23,683 bases of DNA from JBNLAN01 sp050302175 (GCA_050302175.1 JBNLAN010000003.1:1-23683); one strand, 5' to 3'; shown: positions 1-7,239, numbered from the stretch's first letter. The notes: a model not told the origin generated them from the sequence alone. Made by a program: numbers and translations.

Positions 1-394
1 AGCCGAACAGGAAATAGAACATTTCGAGCAGTACCCAGCGACTGAACAGATAGAGCAGTGAGAAAGCGACTGCGCTCAACGCAGTAACACGCAGCTTTTG
101 CCATGGCGTCTCTGCCGGGAAAATAAAACGGGCCAGCAGGATGGAGCCGCCAAGCAGGCCGCAGGAGAAGCCCTGCATCATAAACAGGAAATATTTGAAC
201 AGCAGATCGTTGCTCTCAAAATCGAGCGCCACAAACTCACGGGTTATCAGCTGCAAGGCGAGCCACGGCAGATAGATGAACGGATACTCGAACCACAGCA
301 ACCCGAGCCGCTTCTGACCGAAAAAATAGATAGTGCCGGCCACGAGATTGGCCGTAATCAGGTAAATCGTTATCGAAATTACCATGCTATCCAT
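1..394 (-). CDS. Multi-pass membrane protein of unknown function, C-terminus cut by window edge
   Basis: A reading frame starting at the ATG at 394 runs without a stop to the window edge, giving 131 codons. It is strongly hydrophobic, with about four likely membrane segments: residues about 3-22, 30-50, 65-88 and 105-125. Short polar stretches such as FGQKR and FESND separate them. The start MDSMVISITIY is preceded by a weak GGA about 11 bases upstream. An in-frame GTG two codons earlier is an alternative start. I do not recognise the family and see no catalytic motif. The gene is divergent from the 31-aa peptide/thioredoxin pair across an AT-rich gap. The call as a gene rests on the uninterrupted frame and its membrane-protein composition; the function is unknown. 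Confidence 0.6.
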   Translation of the reverse strand, partial: MDSMVISITIYLITANLVAGTIYFFGQKRLGLLWFEYPFIYLPWLALQLITREFVALDFESNDLLFKYFLFMMQGFSCGLLGGSILLARFIFPAETPWQKLRVTALSAVAFSLLYLFSRWVLLEMFYFLFG

Positions 395-458
395 ACGCAC
401 AGGGTTCCACGCCTGCCCGCGAAACACAACGCTTTCACACACCCAAAACAATACGCGC

Positions 459-486
459 TTGATATATTAGAATATTAATATATATT
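459..486 (+). promoter_or_regulatory. Candidate sigma70 promoter for the 31-aa peptide/thioredoxin pair
   Basis: TTGATA at 459-464 and TATATT at 481-486 are separated by 16 bases within a very AT-rich stretch. The predicted transcript would start near 493 and run into the small gene at 560. This is assigned by consensus only. AT-rich DNA produces such matches easily, so confidence is limited. Confidence 0.4.
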
Positions 487-515
487 TAGGGCCGTCTAAT
501 CCTGCTGTAATGGAA

Positions 516-535
516 TATGCGTAAGGTATGCGTAA
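516..535 (+). repeat. Direct repeat TATGCGTAA x2, 11-bp spacing
   Basis: TATGCGTAA occurs at 516-524 and again at 527-535, an 11-bp period close to one helical turn. It lies in the leader between the candidate promoter at 459-486 and the ribosome binding site of the 31-aa peptide. It could be a protein binding site or chance. Confidence 0.35.
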
Positions 536-559
536 TTTCAAAGACCAAGGAGGTGTGAC

Positions 560-655
560 ATGCCATATATTCTCGGATTCGCTGCATTGTTTATCATGCT
601 CTACACCGGCGCATTCTTTTATATCGGCTTCAAGGATTTTCACTACGCCGGCTAA
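560..655 (+). CDS. 31-aa single-pass membrane peptide upstream of thioredoxin
   Basis: ATG at 560 to TAA at 653-655 encodes 31 residues. A near-perfect Shine-Dalgarno sequence, AAGGAGGTG, lies at 547-555, which is strong evidence that this tiny frame is translated. Residues 3-25 form one hydrophobic helix (starting ILGFAALFIMLYTGAFFYIG) and the tail is short and polar/aromatic (FKDFHYAG). The thioredoxin gene begins 42 bases downstream on the same strand, so the two are probably co-transcribed. I do not recognise the family. Small helices of this kind often serve as accessory subunits of membrane complexes, but nothing here identifies a partner. Confidence 0.6.
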   Translation: MPYILGFAALFIMLYTGAFFYIGFKDFHYAG

Positions 656-697
656 GCCGCGAAGTGCTGAAACGAAAACGGAGAAAGGAGAGCTGAC

Positions 698-1078
698 ATG
701 GCAACTGTTGAACTGACCAGGGAAAATTTCGAGGTAAAAGTATCGGACACCGATATCGCTATCCTCGACTTCTGGGCACCATGGTGCGGCCCGTGCAAAT
801 CCTTCGGCCCTACCTTCGAGGCAGTCTCCGAAGATCATCCGGACATCCTTTTCGGCAAAATCAACACTGAGACCGAACAGGAACTTGGCGCCTATTTCAA
901 TATACGCTCTATCCCAACACTGATGGTCATCCGCGAAGGTATTGTACTGTTTTCGCAGGCAGGCGCGCTGCCGAAACCGGCGCTGGTTGAGATTATCGAT
1001 CAGGCGAAAGTGCTCGACATGGATCTGGTACGCGCCGAGATCGAAAAGCAGAAACAGCAACAACCGCAAACCACCTGA
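698..1078 (+). CDS. Thioredoxin
   Basis: This 126-aa protein has the full thioredoxin signature: FWAPWCGPCK with active-site cysteines C30 and C33, and the cis-proline SIPT at P73. It should act as a soluble disulfide reductase in the cytoplasm, as no signal peptide is visible. It is longer than the usual ~108 residues because of a charged, Gln-rich C-terminal tail (after about residue 108, ending in KQKQQQPQTT). GGAG (685-690 region) precedes the ATG. It follows the 31-aa membrane peptide, probably in one transcript. It is trxA-like, but the tail and context leave open a specialised thioredoxin, so no symbol is given. Confidence 0.93.
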   Translation: MATVELTRENFEVKVSDTDIAILDFWAPWCGPCKSFGPTFEAVSEDHPDILFGKINTETEQELGAYFNIRSIPTLMVIREGIVLFSQAGALPKPALVEIIDQAKVLDMDLVRAEIEKQKQQQPQTT

Positions 1079-1137
1079 ATCAACTCCCCCGCCTGCAGAT
1101 TTCTCCCTCCTCCCCTCCCGATTCTGCAGGCTGAGAG

Positions 1138-1162
1138 CAGCCGTCCATATGGGCGCTGTTTT
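1138..1162 (+). terminator. Possible intrinsic terminator after thioredoxin
   Basis: An imperfect stem built on CAG-CGTCC pairing with GGGCGCTG (one bulged C) is followed by TTTT at 1159-1162. It lies in the gap between the converging thioredoxin and hemerythrin genes. A second inverted repeat, CCTGCAGA/TCTGCAGG, sits just upstream (about 1092-1130) with a long loop. Confidence 0.4.
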
Positions 1163-1177
1163 CATTTCAAGGGCAGG

Positions 1178-1606
1178 TTATTGATCCTCCGACCCGTGCA
1201 TACTGAGAAAATGAGCGGTGACTGAATCCATTGTAGCGATATGCTGTTGCATCCATGCGGGCAGATCGTGGCGCAACCAGGCCGCAAGCGGCTCCAATAC
1301 CTCATCCTGCTTCCACTGCTCAATCACAGAAGAAATTTCCGCCAGCAACCGGTCATGCTCGCCCTTATGTATCTCGAACGGTGGGAAACCACAGGCCTGC
1401 ATCCTCTCCTCCTCACCGGCAAAATGCGTAACAAGGTGCGCCTGAAATGCATCAATGCCGATCGTAAGCTGATCACTCACAGCGCGGCCGGCCTCCGCCT
1501 CCTCGAGCATGGCAAACAGCACGTTGAGCATGCCGATCTCCTCCTCATGCACCGCTTGCATGAAAGGCATCTCAACCTTGACGAAGGCTTCGGTATGAAG
1601 GCGCAT
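1178..1606 (-). CDS. Bacteriohemerythrin
   Basis: This is a 142-aa single-domain hemerythrin with the di-iron ligand pattern in order: H20 (QAVHEEE), H61-x3-E65 (HFAGEEE), H80-x3-H84 (HKGEH) and H122-x4-D127 (HIATMD). The family binds O2 reversibly at a non-haem di-iron site and is thought to store, deliver or sense oxygen or iron. Length and motif spacing are typical and there is no signal peptide. The ATG at 1606 has GGGGAG upstream. The gene is divergent from the membrane protein at 1668 and convergent with thioredoxin. In a cell with an oxygen-sensitive hydrogenase and form II RuBisCO an oxygen-handling role is plausible, but this is inference. Confidence 0.92.
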   Translation of the reverse strand: MRLHTEAFVKVEMPFMQAVHEEEIGMLNVLFAMLEEAEAGRAVSDQLTIGIDAFQAHLVTHFAGEEERMQACGFPPFEIHKGEHDRLLAEISSVIEQWKQDEVLEPLAAWLRHDLPAWMQQHIATMDSVTAHFLSMHGSEDQ

Positions 1607-1632
1607 AACTCTCCCCTGAAATGAATCATCGG

Positions 1633-1661
1633 CTGCACGATGCGTACAATGCGTTTATACT
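1633..1661 (+). promoter_or_regulatory. Candidate promoter placing the transcript start at the ATG (leaderless)
   Basis: TATACT at 1656-1661 is preceded, 17 bases upstream, by a weak -35 CTGCAC (1633-1638). The ATG of the next gene is at 1668, six bases beyond the -10 box, and no Shine-Dalgarno sequence is present. The predicted mRNA would begin at or within a base of the start codon. Confidence 0.4.
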
Positions 1662-1667
1662 GCCCTC

Positions 1668-2141
1668 ATGGAAAATGAGCAATCATTCGAACCGGTGCGC
1701 TGGAGCTGGCAACAACTGATCGGTGGAGGGGTTCTCGCCATTTGCGGCTTCACACTGGTTTTCATGCTGAGTTCACATCACACCACATCCCCGGTCCCAC
1801 AACCGATACAGGCGCCAGTCCGGGCGAGTGTGCCACCGAAATCGCAGGCCATCCCGTTCGAAATCGAACAACCACAGGCTAAGAAAAAGAGCGCCCCCAC
1901 TAAAAAAGTGGCCAGAAAAGCCGCTACAAAGGCCAGCCCTTCACAACATCTGCAAGTGGTGGGGCTGACCGATGATATGGTTGTATTGATGGAGAATGAT
2001 GAAACAGTCACCTTGCGTATTGGGCAGCGCTCTCCAAACGGCTGGAAGCTTTTGAAAGCTTCGGCTGCCCGCGCCATTCTGCAAGGCCCCGACGGCAAAA
2101 AACTGAAGGTCACCAGCAGCGGCATACAACGCCCGCTATAG
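1668..2141 (+). CDS. Single-pass membrane protein with periplasmic C-terminal domain
   Basis: The 157-aa protein has a short cytoplasmic start and a membrane helix at about residues 17-35 (GGGVLAICGFTLVFML). A Pro/Lys/Ala-rich linker covers roughly 40-92, and a compact C-terminal domain of about 60 residues follows (from LQVVGLTDDMVVLMENDETV). That topology and the beta-rich tail resemble the inner-membrane clamp proteins of the PilP/GspC kind, but no diagnostic motif is visible and I do not assign it. It ends 9 bases before the phospholipase D-like gene, so the two are likely co-translated. There is no Shine-Dalgarno sequence at the start. Confidence 0.75.
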   Translation: MENEQSFEPVRWSWQQLIGGGVLAICGFTLVFMLSSHHTTSPVPQPIQAPVRASVPPKSQAIPFEIEQPQAKKKSAPTKKVARKAATKASPSQHLQVVGLTDDMVVLMENDETVTLRIGQRSPNGWKLLKASAARAILQGPDGKKLKVTSSGIQRPL

Positions 2142-2150
2142 CGCCATACC

Positions 2151-3305
2151 ATGCCGGCACGCAATCCCTTTCCTCCGCGCGATGGCAATGCTTTTCGCCT
2201 GCTGGCAGAGCCGGAAACCTATTTAACCGAAATGGAGCTGGCGATCCATCGCGCCAAACATTACGTCCTGCTCGAGCAATATCTTGTCAACTCAGGTGCA
2301 CTTGCGCAGCGTTTTTTCGATGCACTCATCGCCGCACGACAGCGCGGCGTGAAAGTGCTGATGCTGATCGACCATTTCGGCGCCCGCGGCCTGTCGGGCA
2401 GCGATCGCGACCGCCTGCAGCAACACGGAATCATCATGGGCTGGTACAACCCGACCGGGCTTCACAACCCACTGCGCAGCTTGCTGCGTAATCACCGCAA
2501 ATTACTACTGGTAGACGGAGAGCGAGCCTTCACCGGAGGCTCTGCAATCAGCGATGAATACCTGCCCGGCGGCAGCCAGCCACCATGGCATGATGTGATG
2601 CTGGAGATGCAGGGGCCGGTGGTTACCGACTGGCAAACACTCTTTATGCAAACCTGGCGTCGATGGCATGATGAAATCGAACTACCTGCGCCCGCAACAC
2701 TCCCTGCAACATCCGGCACGCAAAGCGCACGCCTGTCGCCATCATTTCGCGGCCTGCGAAAATTCATCCGGCATGCATTTTTGCGGCAAACCCGCATGGC
2801 TCGCGAACGGGTATGGCTTGCCACGGCATACTTCCTGCCAAACCGCCGTATGCTGCGCAGCTTGCGCCTTGCCCGAAGACGCGGTGTGGACGTGCGTCTG
2901 CTACTACCCGGCCCGATCAATGATCATCCGATCGTTTACCATGCCGGCCGCCGCTATTACGGCCAGTTGCTGCGTGCCGGAGTCCGTATTTTTGAATACC
3001 AGCCTGCCTTCCTGCATGCCAAACTTTTCCTCTGCGATGGCTACGGCTCGGTCGGCTCCTGCAATCTCGATCGCTGGGGCCTGCGCTGGAACCTCGAAGC
3101 GAATCTGGAAAGCGAAGATACAGATTTTTGCCACGAACTACGGACATTTTTTGAGAGCACCCTCCAGCAATCTCAGGAGATCTCCCTTGCCGAATGGCAG
3201 GCACGACCGGCTTCGCAGCGTTTCCGTGAATGGCTGTTTGGCTATGTCGACCTGATACTGGAGCGCTTCGGCCAGCTCTGGGCTGGGCGCCACCGGAACC
3301 CCTGA
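2151..3305 (+). CDS. Phospholipase D superfamily protein, cardiolipin synthase ClsB-like
   Basis: This is a 384-aa protein with two HKD catalytic motifs. The first is H115-x-K117-x4-D122 (NHRKLLLVDGERAFTGGS); the second is H289-x-K291-x4-D296 (LHAKLFLCDGYGSVGSCNLD). The paired motifs, about 170 residues apart, and the absence of N-terminal membrane helices match the ClsB type of bacterial cardiolipin synthase. These enzymes transfer phosphatidyl groups between phospholipids at the inner membrane. The start ATG at 2151 follows the upstream gene by 9 bases. Other PLD-family activities such as a lipid hydrolase cannot be excluded from sequence alone. Confidence 0.88.
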   Translation: MPARNPFPPRDGNAFRLLAEPETYLTEMELAIHRAKHYVLLEQYLVNSGALAQRFFDALIAARQRGVKVLMLIDHFGARGLSGSDRDRLQQHGIIMGWYNPTGLHNPLRSLLRNHRKLLLVDGERAFTGGSAISDEYLPGGSQPPWHDVMLEMQGPVVTDWQTLFMQTWRRWHDEIELPAPATLPATSGTQSARLSPSFRGLRKFIRHAFLRQTRMARERVWLATAYFLPNRRMLRSLRLARRRGVDVRLLLPGPINDHPIVYHAGRRYYGQLLRAGVRIFEYQPAFLHAKLFLCDGYGSVGSCNLDRWGLRWNLEANLESEDTDFCHELRTFFESTLQQSQEISLAEWQARPASQRFREWLFGYVDLILERFGQLWAGRHRNP

Positions 3306-3360
3306 TGGTGGCCGGGATTTTGCTGACCGCATAAACTCGATCAAAACGAAGGAGACACAG

Positions 3361-3933
3361 ATGAAACTTTTCGCAATCCGGTTGTTACTCATCCTGCTGC
3401 TGTTCCCTCTGGAAGCAGCAGCGCACACGGGAGCTCACGACGCCGCTGGCCTGGTGGGCGGCCTGGCACACCCATTCTCCGGATTCGACCATATCCTGGC
3501 CATGCTGGCGGTAGGCATGTGGGCCGGTTGGCTGGGCGGCAGTTACCGCTGGATAATCCCATCCGGCTTCGTAAGCGCGGCAGCAGCCGGATTCCTGCTC
3601 GGCCTTGGAGGGAACACATTCGGGCCGGTGGAACAGGGGATTGCCCTGTCGCTAATCGTTCTCGGGGGAGTGCTCTTTTTCCGTGCCCGTCTCGCTTTAC
3701 CGATCGGACTGCCACTGGTGGCAATTTTCGGCCTGTTTCACGGACTGGCACACGGCGCCGAAGTCTCAAACAGTGGCGAGTGGCTGTTCATGGCAGGCTT
3801 CCTCGCCTCGACCGCCTCGCTGCATGCAGCCGGCCTGTTGTGCGGCATAGCCGGAACGAAAACAGCGATATTGCGTATCGCCGGCGCCGCCATTGCGACC
3901 ACCGGCCTGTTGCTGGTAACAACCAACTTTTAG
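3361..3933 (+). CDS. hupE: HupE/UreJ family protein, putative nickel transporter
   Basis: The 190-aa protein begins with a signal-like hydrophobic stretch ending about EAAAHTGAH. The family signature HPFSGFDHILAMLAVGMWAG follows, and then several more membrane helices. A second His-rich segment, LFHGLAHGAE, lies near residue 125. HupE/UreJ proteins sit beside [NiFe]-hydrogenase or urease genes and are implicated in nickel uptake. Here the gene lies tail-to-tail with the hox operon (6 bases between stops), which supports a nickel role for HoxH. GAAGGAG lies before the ATG. It follows the phospholipase D-like gene by 55 bases and may share its transcript. Confidence 0.9.
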   Translation: MKLFAIRLLLILLLFPLEAAAHTGAHDAAGLVGGLAHPFSGFDHILAMLAVGMWAGWLGGSYRWIIPSGFVSAAAAGFLLGLGGNTFGPVEQGIALSLIVLGGVLFFRARLALPIGLPLVAIFGLFHGLAHGAEVSNSGEWLFMAGFLASTASLHAAGLLCGIAGTKTAILRIAGAAIATTGLLLVTTNF

Positions 3934-3939
3934 CTGCAA

Positions 3940-4398
3940 TTATTGCCCGACACCGCTCCCCGGTTGCGCAAAGGAGCGCACGAATTCCATGGCTGCATCA
4001 AGGTTGGCAAAAGCCTCTGCCGTGACCGGCTCTCCCAGCTCGAAGCAATACCCCCGCAGCCGCAACAGAAAAGCCGGCGGCGCTTCGACACCATAGACCT
4101 GCCGGTAGGCATGCAGCAGCGCCTGAGGGGTCATGGCATGGCTGGTATAGCTGATATCCTTTTCAGCAACAATCGCCTCGAACTGATACGGCGGCGGACA
4201 GGAAGCATCGGCATCGACAAACAGGATGCGCTCCCGCCCCTCCAGATCGGTCACATGCTCTACCTGCAACTGCATATCGCTCTGGCACTCCACCTCCGCC
4301 AGCTGTTTCGCTTCGATCGCCGCCGCCAGCTTCGGCCCCAGCGCATCGTCGCCGCGCCCGGGATTGCCGTAAGCGAAAATAAGGAGAGGAGGCGTCAA
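3940..4398 (-). CDS. hoxW: Hydrogenase maturation protease for HoxH (HoxW/HyaD family)
   Basis: This is a 152-aa endopeptidase of the family that removes the C-terminal tail of the [NiFe] large subunit after nickel insertion. It has the N-terminal signature LIFAYGNPGRGDDALGP, with the metal-sensing acidic residue in GDD. It also has the central FVDAD motif and a conserved SHAMTPQALL segment. No ATG fits near the conserved N-terminus. The natural start is the TTG at 4398, whose TTGA overlaps the hoxH stop, so translation is probably coupled. From there the length is normal for the family. A longer ATG frame from 4521 would add about 41 unlikely residues read inside hoxH. Confidence 0.9.
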   Translation of the reverse strand: MTPPLLIFAYGNPGRGDDALGPKLAAAIEAKQLAEVECQSDMQLQVEHVTDLEGRERILFVDADASCPPPYQFEAIVAEKDISYTSHAMTPQALLHAYRQVYGVEAPPAFLLRLRGYCFELGEPVTAEAFANLDAAMEFVRSFAQPGSGVGQ

Positions 4399-5855
4399 AG
4401 CGTGCGGTCGATGGCGCCGTTCGAACCCCTGGCAACGCGATCGACAACTTCGCCATCGGCAGCGATGAGTTCGATCTCCAGCGGCATTTTTCCAAGTGCA
4501 TGCGTGGCGCAAGAGAGACAAGGGTCGTAGGCGCGAATCGCCACCTCCAGATGGTTGAGCAGCCCTTCCGTGATCTCATTGCCATCGAGATAGGCGTTGG
4601 CGACCGAACGCACCGATTCATTCATTGCCTGATTGTTGCTGGTGGTGGAGACAATCAGATTGGCTTTTTCCACCATCCCTTCCCCGTTAACCTTGTAGTG
4701 GTGAAACAGCGTGCCGCGCGGAGCCTCGATAACGCCTATCCCCTCCTCCTGCCTCTCGCCTTTCACTATCAGGTCGCTGCCGGTGATCTCAGGATCATGC
4801 AATAACTCCCGGATCGACTCGGCGCAATGCAATGCCTCGATCATGCGTGCCCAGTGATAAGCCAGCGTATCGTGCACATAACCACCCTCACCGAACCCCC
4901 TGAAACGCAGGCGGGCGGCTTCTGCCAGTGGTGTAGTGATGACATCACAGTTATTCACACGGGCAAGCGGCCCCACCCGGTACCAGCCGTCATCACGGCC
5001 AAGGTCTGTGAGGTATGGAAACTTCATATAGCTCCATGAGCGCACCTCCTCGCGGATCTTTTCGCTGTAACCACGATAATCGAACTGGTCGAAAATCGTG
5101 CTGCCGTCGGGCCTGCGGGCACGCAACCCCCCATGATAGAGCTCAAGCTCACCACCCCTGCCCGCCATGCTCAGATAGTTGCCCGAAAAACTGCCGAAGC
5201 TGTGATTCTCCGGATGCCCGGTGTGAATCTTCTCATTCAGTGCCACCGCCTCCCCGGCCCAGCCAATGATCGTATCGATTTCGGCCAGCAGGCGATCGCG
5301 CTCCTTCTGCGCAAGAGCCTTGTTCATACCGCCGGGAAGCGTTGCCGCACCATGCACACGTTTACCGGCAATCACCTCGATCACCTGCTGTCCATATTTG
5401 CGCAGCTTCACACCTTTCAGCGCCAGATCGGGATTATCCTCGATCACGCCGACGATATTGCGATGCATAAGCTCCGAACCGAAACCAAACAACAGATCGG
5501 GCGATGAGAGATGAAAGAAGTGCAACGCATGGCTCTGCAGCACCTGCCCGAAATGGAGCAAGCGGCGCAACCTGGTGGCGGCGGGCGTCAGCTCATCGAC
5601 TCCTACCAGTTGATCCACCGCCTTGGCTGCCGCCAGATGGTGGGAAACCGGGCAGATCCCGCACAGCCGCTGCACGAAATAGGGCACCTCCCAATAGGGC
5701 CTGCCCTGAATAAACTTCTCGAAACCGCGAAACTCGACAATATGAAAACGCGCTTCGCGCACATGGTTCGCCTCATCAAGCAGCAGCGTGATCTTTCCGT
5801 GCCCCTCTACACGGGTGACCGGATCGACAGCAACTCTTCTCAATTTTTCGGTCAT
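4395..5855 (-). CDS. hoxH: NAD-reducing [NiFe]-hydrogenase large subunit HoxH
   Basis: This is the 486-aa catalytic subunit that splits H2 at a Ni-Fe(CN)2CO site. The proximal motif is RLCGICPVSHH with C65 and C68, and the distal motif is DPCLSCATHA with C446 and C449. The residues after H452 are a C-terminal extension of 34 residues that HoxW would remove. The N-terminus VDPVTRVEGHGK is typical. The start ATG at 5855 overlaps the stop of a short frame crossing a repeat element (TTTATGACC), and the only Shine-Dalgarno-like sequence (GGTGA) lies in that element's end. The gene is followed by hoxW with a TTGA overlap. With HoxY it forms the hydrogenase module of a cytoplasmic group 3d enzyme. 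Confidence 0.97.
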   Translation of the reverse strand: MTEKLRRVAVDPVTRVEGHGKITLLLDEANHVREARFHIVEFRGFEKFIQGRPYWEVPYFVQRLCGICPVSHHLAAAKAVDQLVGVDELTPAATRLRRLLHFGQVLQSHALHFFHLSSPDLLFGFGSELMHRNIVGVIEDNPDLALKGVKLRKYGQQVIEVIAGKRVHGAATLPGGMNKALAQKERDRLLAEIDTIIGWAGEAVALNEKIHTGHPENHSFGSFSGNYLSMAGRGGELELYHGGLRARRPDGSTIFDQFDYRGYSEKIREEVRSWSYMKFPYLTDLGRDDGWYRVGPLARVNNCDVITTPLAEAARLRFRGFGEGGYVHDTLAYHWARMIEALHCAESIRELLHDPEITGSDLIVKGERQEEGIGVIEAPRGTLFHHYKVNGEGMVEKANLIVSTTSNNQAMNESVRSVANAYLDGNEITEGLLNHLEVAIRAYDPCLSCATHALGKMPLEIELIAADGEVVDRVARGSNGAIDRTL

Positions 5856-5983
5856 AAAGGATTCACCGCAGAGGACGCGAAGTCCCGCAAAGTAAATAAA
5901 ATATCGTGTAGCGCTATATGCACATGACCTGTAAATACACTTTGCGAAACTTTGCGTATTTGGCGGTTCACCTCATCAGTCAT
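5852..5983 (-). other. 43-codon linker frame crossing repeat element 2, hoxY to hoxH
   Basis: An ATG at 5983 lies inside the last codons of hoxY (ATGACTGA overlap). It opens 43 codons that pass through the whole repeat element and end at a TGA at 5852-5854. That TGA overlaps the hoxH ATG. The frame begins MTDE while hoxH begins MTEK, and the flanking DNA repeats TTATGACYGA, so the frame looks like a displaced copy of the hoxH start. The peptide itself resembles no protein I know. If translated, its likely role is to carry ribosomes from hoxY to hoxH. Confidence 0.4.
5862..5970. repeat. Palindromic intergenic repeat element 2 (hoxY-hoxH gap)
   Basis: Arms at 5862-5892 and 5940-5970 are inverted copies matching at about 22 of 31 positions, around a 47-base AT-rich centre. 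Each arm is made of roughly three 9-10 base units built on CGCAAAG or CGCGAAG. The outer end TTCACCGCAGAG resembles the end of element 1 (TTCACCACAGAG). It fills nearly the entire gap between hoxY and hoxH. I believe CAC-AGAG/CGC-AAG style intergenic repeats occur in many environmental bacterial genomes, but I cannot cite a family name. Confidence 0.7.
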
Positions 5984-6512
5984 AATGCAGCAACTCCCTG
6001 GGCAGGCTCGGCTCGCGCCCCTCGATCAGGTCGGTCAGGACTTTGACAAATGCATCGGCCGGCGGCGGACATCCGGGCAGGTAGTAGTCGATCTTCACCA
6101 CCTCGTGCACCGGATGCACCCTGGAAAGTAAAAGCGGCAGCTCGGGATCGGACGGAATCTGGGCATCATCGACACCAATGCCGCCCAGAAAAGCCTCTTC
6201 AAGGCACTCCCGGAGCGTAAAGTGATTGCGCATGGCCGGAACACCGCCATTGATGGCACAAGCGCCGACCGCAATCAGGATTTTGCAGTTATCGCGAAAT
6301 TCGCGCAGCACATGCACATTATCGGCGTTGCTCAATCCGCCCTCAATCAGACCGATATCGCATGGCTCGCAATGCTTGATATCGTTGATCGGCGAACGGC
6401 TGAATTCGACATGTTCCAGCAGCCCCACGATGCGCTCATCCATATCAAGGAACGACATATGACAGCCGAAACAGCCTGCCAGCGAGGTGGTGGCGACCCG
6501 AACCTTACTCAT
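5976..6512 (-). CDS. hoxY: NAD-reducing hydrogenase small subunit HoxY
   Basis: The 178-aa subunit passes electrons from HoxH to the diaphorase through one [4Fe-4S] cluster. The ligand cysteines are visible in SLAGCFGCHMS (C14, C17), VGACAINGG (C85) and LPGCPPPAD (C148). The short length and the lack of a twin-arginine signal fit the cytoplasmic group 3 small subunits rather than the long periplasmic type. The ATG at 6512 overlaps the hoxU stop by eight bases (ATGAGTAA), so the two are coupled. Downstream of its stop lies repeat element 2, not hoxH directly, which is unusual for this normally tight operon. Confidence 0.96.
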   Translation of the reverse strand: MSKVRVATTSLAGCFGCHMSFLDMDERIVGLLEHVEFSRSPINDIKHCEPCDIGLIEGGLSNADNVHVLREFRDNCKILIAVGACAINGGVPAMRNHFTLRECLEEAFLGGIGVDDAQIPSDPELPLLLSRVHPVHEVVKIDYYLPGCPPPADAFVKVLTDLIEGREPSLPRELLHYD

Positions 6513-7239
6513 CGCGGTGCTCTGTTTTTACCAGCGGCACTTCCGCCACGCCGGTCTCGGCCACACTCTGCATATCGAAGGTGCGACTGCCGATCGGCAC
6601 CTCGTAGCCATGCCCCTTGAGCAAAATCGCTCCGACCGGGCACACATGCGCCGCCTGGTCGCTCACTGACAGGTCGGTATCGCCAAGCAGGCCGCTGGCG
6701 GAATTGACGATCAGTTTGGCATTGATTCCGCGTCCGCCAATCGCGAAAACGTTTTTGCCATCCAATTCACGACTGGCGCGCACACAGAGCTCGCAAAGAA
6801 TGCAGCGATCACGATCAAGCACCACATCAGGGTGCGAAGCATCCACCTCCCGGCGTGGGTAGAGCTGCTGAAAATGGCCATCGAGCATCCCCAGGTGGTA
6901 GCCCACCGCCTGCAATGTGCAGTCGCCGCTTTTTTCACAGGAGGGGCACAAATGATTTCCCTCCACAAACAGCATCTGCGTAATGGTTTTACGCACCTCA
7001 TTCAGCGCCGGCGTATAGTTCGCCACCACCTGCCCGGCCACGGCCGGTGTGGTGCAGGCGGAAGATGAGCGCCCATCCACCTCCACCGTGCAGAGCTTGC
7101 AGCTGCCGTGCGGCGTAAGCCCCGGTTTGTGGCACAGGTGCGGGATATAGATATTGGCAGCGAGCGCCGCATCCATGATGGTCTGCCCGGGCTCGAAAGA
7201 GACCTCGACGCCATCGATCCTGATCGTTTTTCCGCTCAT
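6505..7239 (-). CDS. hoxU: NAD-reducing hydrogenase diaphorase subunit HoxU
   Basis: This is a 244-aa iron-sulfur subunit related to the N-terminus of complex I NuoG. A [2Fe-2S] ferredoxin domain comes first (C36, C47, C50, C62). A His-Cys [4Fe-4S] site follows (H96, C98, C101, C107), then a [4Fe-4S] motif CILCELC with C200 in HVCPVGA. The start is placed at the ATG at 7239 (MSGKTIRIDG), which matches family N-termini. A GTG nine codons earlier would begin inside repeat element 1. The ATG overlaps the TGA of a 30-codon linker frame, and GGTGA four bases upstream comes from the repeat end. The gene works with HoxF to pass electrons to NAD+. Confidence 0.95.
   Translation of the reverse strand: MSGKTIRIDGVEVSFEPGQTIMDAALAANIYIPHLCHKPGLTPHGSCKLCTVEVDGRSSSACTTPAVAGQVVANYTPALNEVRKTITQMLFVEGNHLCPSCEKSGDCTLQAVGYHLGMLDGHFQQLYPRREVDASHPDVVLDRDRCILCELCVRASRELDGKNVFAIGGRGINAKLIVNSASGLLGDTDLSVSDQAAHVCPVGAILLKGHGYEVPIGSRTFDMQSVAETGVAEVPLVKTEHRDE

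Noticed and set aside
459..490. Fur box in the AT-rich promoter region
   Set aside because: The sequence is AT-rich and partly palindromic but does not match the GATAATGATAATCATTATC pattern well.
467..1165. A 232-codon open frame on the minus strand opposite thioredoxin
   Set aside because: The plus strand encodes a thioredoxin with all motifs; the minus frame shows no family features and spans the small peptide gene and promoter.
4399..4521. An ATG start for hoxW at 4521
   Set aside because: It would add about 41 residues of Arg/His/Cys-rich sequence read inside hoxH; the TTG at 4398 matches the family N-terminus and overlaps the hoxH stop.
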